From assembly GCA_034430255.1 (NCBI GenBank), contig DAOUEU010000011.1, positions 1-16,145 on the forward strand: DNA of 16,145 nucleotides, read 5' to 3'. This DNA comes from DATKYK01 sp034430255 (GTDB taxonomy: Bacteria > Chloroflexota > Dehalococcoidia > E44-bin15). The first letter of the stretch is position 1. Each line of letters opens with the position of its first letter. Positions 14,211-16,145 of this stretch are shown here, piece after piece. The notes below the pieces were generated by a model. The model was not told the origin of the DNA. It searched no databases and worked only from the letters and a program-made list of their open reading frames with translations. The position numbers and the translations under genes are program-made.

Positions 14211-14438
14211 ATGAAAGAGCTAATCGAATATATCGTCAAGGCAATCGTGAACAAGCCGGATGAGGTGGTGATAACCGAGGAGCAAAGCGATGGAGGGGTG
14301 CTGCTCAAACTTCAGGTTGACACGGAGGACATGGGACGGGTCATCGGTAAGCAGGGCCGGGTGGTGCAGGCAATGCGCACCCTGCTACGAGTGATGGCGG
14401 CTAAGGAAGGCACCCGGGTAGAGCTCGTGGTAATGTAG
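14211..14438 (+). CDS. khpA: KhpA-type KH-domain RNA-binding protein
   Basis: This 75-residue single-KH-domain protein contains the GxxG loop in RVIGKQGRVVQAMRTLL (about residues 43-59). It matches the KhpA (YlqC) family, usually encoded between rpsP and rimM. In Gram-positive bacteria KhpA pairs with KhpB and binds many RNAs. AAAGGAGAG (14200-14208) provides a strong ribosome-binding site just before the ATG. Two to seventeen bases separate it from rimM, depending on the rimM start. The family assignment is secure, though no KhpB/Jag gene is in the window. Confidence 0.94.
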   Translation: MKELIEYIVKAIVNKPDEVVITEEQSDGGVLLKLQVDTEDMGRVIGKQGRVVQAMRTLLRVMAAKEGTRVELVVM

Positions 14439-14455
14439 TCTTGGTCAATGGCACA

Positions 14456-14971
14456 ATGGATTCCCAGTTCATTGCGGTTGGCCGGGTGGTTGCGCCGCAG
14501 GGAGTGCGGGGTGAGATTAAGGTGGAGGTGATGACAGATTTCCCCGATCGGTTCTCACCCCAGGATGTGGTTTACGTCAAGGGACAGGCGGTGACCATTG
14601 AAAGAAGCAGATGGCACCGTGGCAGGGTAATCCTCAAGCTGGCCACCATCGATAACGTGGAGGATGCCGAGGGGCTCCGCGGTCTATTCTTGGAGGTGCC
14701 CCAGTCCCAAACCCGCCCCCTTCCACAGGGTGAATATTATCAGTTTCAACTGCTGGGCCTCGAGGTGAGGACAAGCGATGGGCATGTGCTGGGGCGAATC
14801 GCCCGCATCCTATCCACCGGTAGTAACGATGTTTATGTGGTGCCATCCAGGCACGAGGAACTCCTCATCCCCGCTACTGAGGATGTGGTTAAATCGGTGG
14901 ACCTGGAGCGGGGGTACATCGTTATTGAGACGATCCCGGGGTTGCTGCAGGATAAAGTTCGACCTAAATAA
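14456..14971 (+). CDS. rimM: 16S rRNA processing protein RimM
   Basis: RimM binds ribosomal protein uS19 in immature 30S subunits and helps mature the 16S head domain. The protein is 171 residues from the ATG at 14456. An upstream TTG at 14441, two bases after the khpA stop, would add five residues; both starts have weak ribosome-binding sites. Family landmarks are IAVGRVVAPQGVRGEIKVE near the N-terminus, then RGLFLEVPQS, and LPQGEYYQFQLLGLEV opening the C-terminal PRC-barrel. Later come STGSNDVYVV and LLIPATEDVVKSVDLE. trmD and rplS, which usually follow rimM, are absent here; rex comes next after 128 bases. Confidence 0.94.
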   Translation: MDSQFIAVGRVVAPQGVRGEIKVEVMTDFPDRFSPQDVVYVKGQAVTIERSRWHRGRVILKLATIDNVEDAEGLRGLFLEVPQSQTRPLPQGEYYQFQLLGLEVRTSDGHVLGRIARILSTGSNDVYVVPSRHEELLIPATEDVVKSVDLERGYIVIETIPGLLQDKVRPK

Positions 14972-15020
14972 AGCAAGTTTGGGTCGGTAAGATAGCTTAA
15001 GGCATCTTCCACCGTGATAT

Positions 15021-15052
15021 AAGGCTGCTGCGTCATCAAATAGCGCAGCCTT
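15021..15052 (+). other. Hairpin in the rimM-rex gap
   Basis: AAGGCTGC (15021-15028) pairs perfectly with GCAGCCTT (15045-15052), and two further GC pairs can form inside after one bulged T. No T-run follows on the plus strand. It overlaps a possible extended -10 element (TGATATAAG, 15015-15023), so it may be a regulatory structure or protein-binding site in front of rex. It is not a clear terminator. I saw no good match to the Rex operator (TTGTGAA-type half-sites) in this gap. Confidence 0.35.
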
Positions 15053-15099
15053 GAGGTATTACATCGGCCTCATTTCTAACTGGCGAAAAGGGTAGAAAT

Positions 15100-15732
15100 A
15101 TGCGGTATCAAATCCCGGAGGTGGTTATCTATCGGTTGCCGTTATATCTTCGTATCCTTACCCCCCTCGCAGAGGAGAACGCTGAGGTGGTGAGCTCTAA
15201 GGAGCTGGGAGCAAGATTACATATGACCCCGGCGCAAATTCGAAAGGATCTTAGCTATTTCGGCAAGTTCGGCAAGCAGGGCAAAGGCTACAACGTGAAC
15301 CTGCTCCGCGAAGAGCTTCGGCAGATCCTAGGGCTTGACCGGGAGTGGCATATAGTTCTCATTGGGGTGGGAAGATTGGGTAGGGCTATCCTTGATTATG
15401 GCATGCTTGCGCTACGCGAGTTTACCATTGTGGCTGCCTTTGACATAGATCCACATCAAATTGGCAGAAACGTCAGCGGGTTGGTGATCCAGGATCTCAC
15501 CGAGCTTGCCGACACGGTGGAAAAAAACAATATCGAGATCGGCATTGTTGCTGTGCCCCCTTCACAGGTACAACAAGCTATTGACCGACTGGTTGAGTGT
15601 GGCATTAAAGTGATACTAAACTATGCCCCCACCGCTGCCCGTGCGCCCAGGGACGTTCGCATCCACGAGGTAGGCCCGACGCTAGCCCTGCAAAGGATGA
15701 CCTACTTCCTAAAATCCCTGGGCACCACCTGA
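15100..15732 (+). CDS. rex: Redox-sensing transcriptional repressor Rex
   Basis: Rex binds DNA as a dimer and is released by NADH, so it senses the NADH/NAD ratio. It commonly represses fermentation and respiration genes. The 210-residue protein has an N-terminal winged helix, with SSKELGARLHMTPAQIRKDL and the characteristic SYFGKFGKQGKGY segment. The Rossmann domain carries GVGRLGRAI and the FDIDPHQIG region, followed by the NYAPT segment and a C-terminal swap helix (TLALQRMTYFLKSL). GGG of AAAGGGTAGAA precedes the ATG. It runs convergently into atpC, overlapping it by 24 bases. In some bacteria Rex controls ATP synthase or respiratory operons, so the placement is suggestive. Confidence 0.95.
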   Translation: MRYQIPEVVIYRLPLYLRILTPLAEENAEVVSSKELGARLHMTPAQIRKDLSYFGKFGKQGKGYNVNLLREELRQILGLDREWHIVLIGVGRLGRAILDYGMLALREFTIVAAFDIDPHQIGRNVSGLVIQDLTELADTVEKNNIEIGIVAVPPSQVQQAIDRLVECGIKVILNYAPTAARAPRDVRIHEVGPTLALQRMTYFLKSLGTT

Positions 15733-16145
15733 GCCAGGCCTCTTTTTCCTCCTGCGCTCCGCTACCCTTAGCCGCATCAGAGAACGTAACAGTGCGGCCT
15801 CAGCGGCTGCAAGATCCATTTCGGCAGGGCGTTCCTCGAGCTTCCGCTCAGCGCGTCGCTTTGCCTCCTCAGCACGGGCAACATCGATCTCCTCAGCCCG
15901 CTCGGCGACATCGGCAAGCACGGTAACCCGGTTCTGCATTATCTCAAGAAACCCGCCGCTTACAAACATGGCCGTCTCCTCGCCATCCTTCCGCACCACC
16001 AGCTCGCCGGGCTGAAGCGTGGTCAAGAGTGGAGCGTGGCTGGGCAGGATGCCAAGCTGCCCCTCGACACCGGGTGCGATAACGATGTCTACATCATCGG
16101 AATAGACAACGCGCTCCGCAGTCACGATCTCGAACTTGAGTTTAG
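15709..16145 (-). CDS. atpC: F1F0 ATP synthase epsilon subunit, 5' end beyond the window
   Basis: The epsilon subunit couples the rotor to F1 and inhibits ATP hydrolysis. The reading frame stays open to the window edge: before a GTG at 16125 the codons read KLKFEI, a usual epsilon N-terminus, so that GTG is internal and the gene is cut by the edge. The beta-sandwich has VTAERVVYSDDVDIVIAPG, GQLGILPSHAPLLTTLQPGEL and FVSGGFLEIMQNRVTVLAD. A C-terminal helical hairpin follows (EEIDVARAEEAKRRAE onward), and the end is basic then glycine-rich (RRRKKRPGSGGAQGF). The final 24 bases overlap the 3' end of rex on the other strand. As atpC normally ends the atp operon, the remaining atp genes probably lie to the right. 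Confidence 0.95.
   Translation of the reverse strand, partial: KLKFEIVTAERVVYSDDVDIVIAPGVEGQLGILPSHAPLLTTLQPGELVVRKDGEETAMFVSGGFLEIMQNRVTVLADVAERAEEIDVARAEEAKRRAERKLEERPAEMDLAAAEAALLRSLMRLRVAERRRKKRPGSGGAQGF

Noticed and set aside
15709..16125. A complete 138-residue epsilon subunit starting at GTG 16125
   Set aside because: Codons upstream of the GTG stay in frame to the window edge and read as a normal epsilon N-terminus (KLKFEI), so the gene is cut by the edge and the GTG is internal.

Overview
The window looks like a chromosomal housekeeping segment from a Chloroflexota bacterium, most likely of the Dehalococcoidia. The case rests on three things: the transcription/translation gene order, a 46-residue protein of the DUF5679 zinc-ribbon type, and a mycobacterium-like inositol phospholipid gene set outside Actinobacteria. 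This is judged by eye, without a database search. Base composition is moderate, with one AT-rich pocket around 12.38-12.61 kb. TTG and GTG starts are common (nusA, truB, ino1, nfi, prfB and both PHP genes).

Layout. (1) 1-4998, plus strand: a consensus promoter, a short leader carrying an intrinsic-terminator-like hairpin, then nusA-ylxR-infB-rbfA-truB, tightly packed. (2) 5020-5217: a consensus promoter driving the 46-residue DUF5679-type protein. (3) 5240-9788: an inositol phospholipid cluster. A minus-strand PHP hydrolase is divergent from ino1 (inositol-1-phosphate synthase), which is followed by a second PHP hydrolase, a PimA-like GT4 glycosyltransferase (start/stop overlap) and a CDP-alcohol phosphatidyltransferase resembling phosphatidylinositol-phosphate synthase. 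(4) 9805-13322, minus strand: nfi (endonuclease V), an AT-rich gap with one doubtful 64-codon ORF, prfB with a programmed +1 frameshift, and a membrane-anchored HExxH peptidase whose start overlaps the prfB stop. (5) 13430-14971, plus strand: promoter, rpsP with a long tandem-repeat tail, khpA and rimM. (6) 15100-16145: rex (plus) running tail-to-tail into atpC (minus), whose 5' end lies beyond the window.

How the genes work together. Blocks 1 and 5 are ribosome biogenesis, initiation and transcription-factor genes. Block 3 can be read as a pathway: glucose-6-phosphate to inositol-1-phosphate (Ino1), to phosphatidylinositol phosphate (CDP-alcohol transferase), to phosphatidylinositol (phosphatase unassigned, PHP enzyme proposed), to glycosylated phosphatidylinositol (GT4). 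The phosphatase step is the most interesting functional inference here. The most striking directly visible features are the terminator-like hairpin in the nusA leader, the prfB recoding site and the 100-residue repeat tail on ribosomal protein bS16. I saw no mobile elements, CRISPR arrays, tRNAs or rRNAs.
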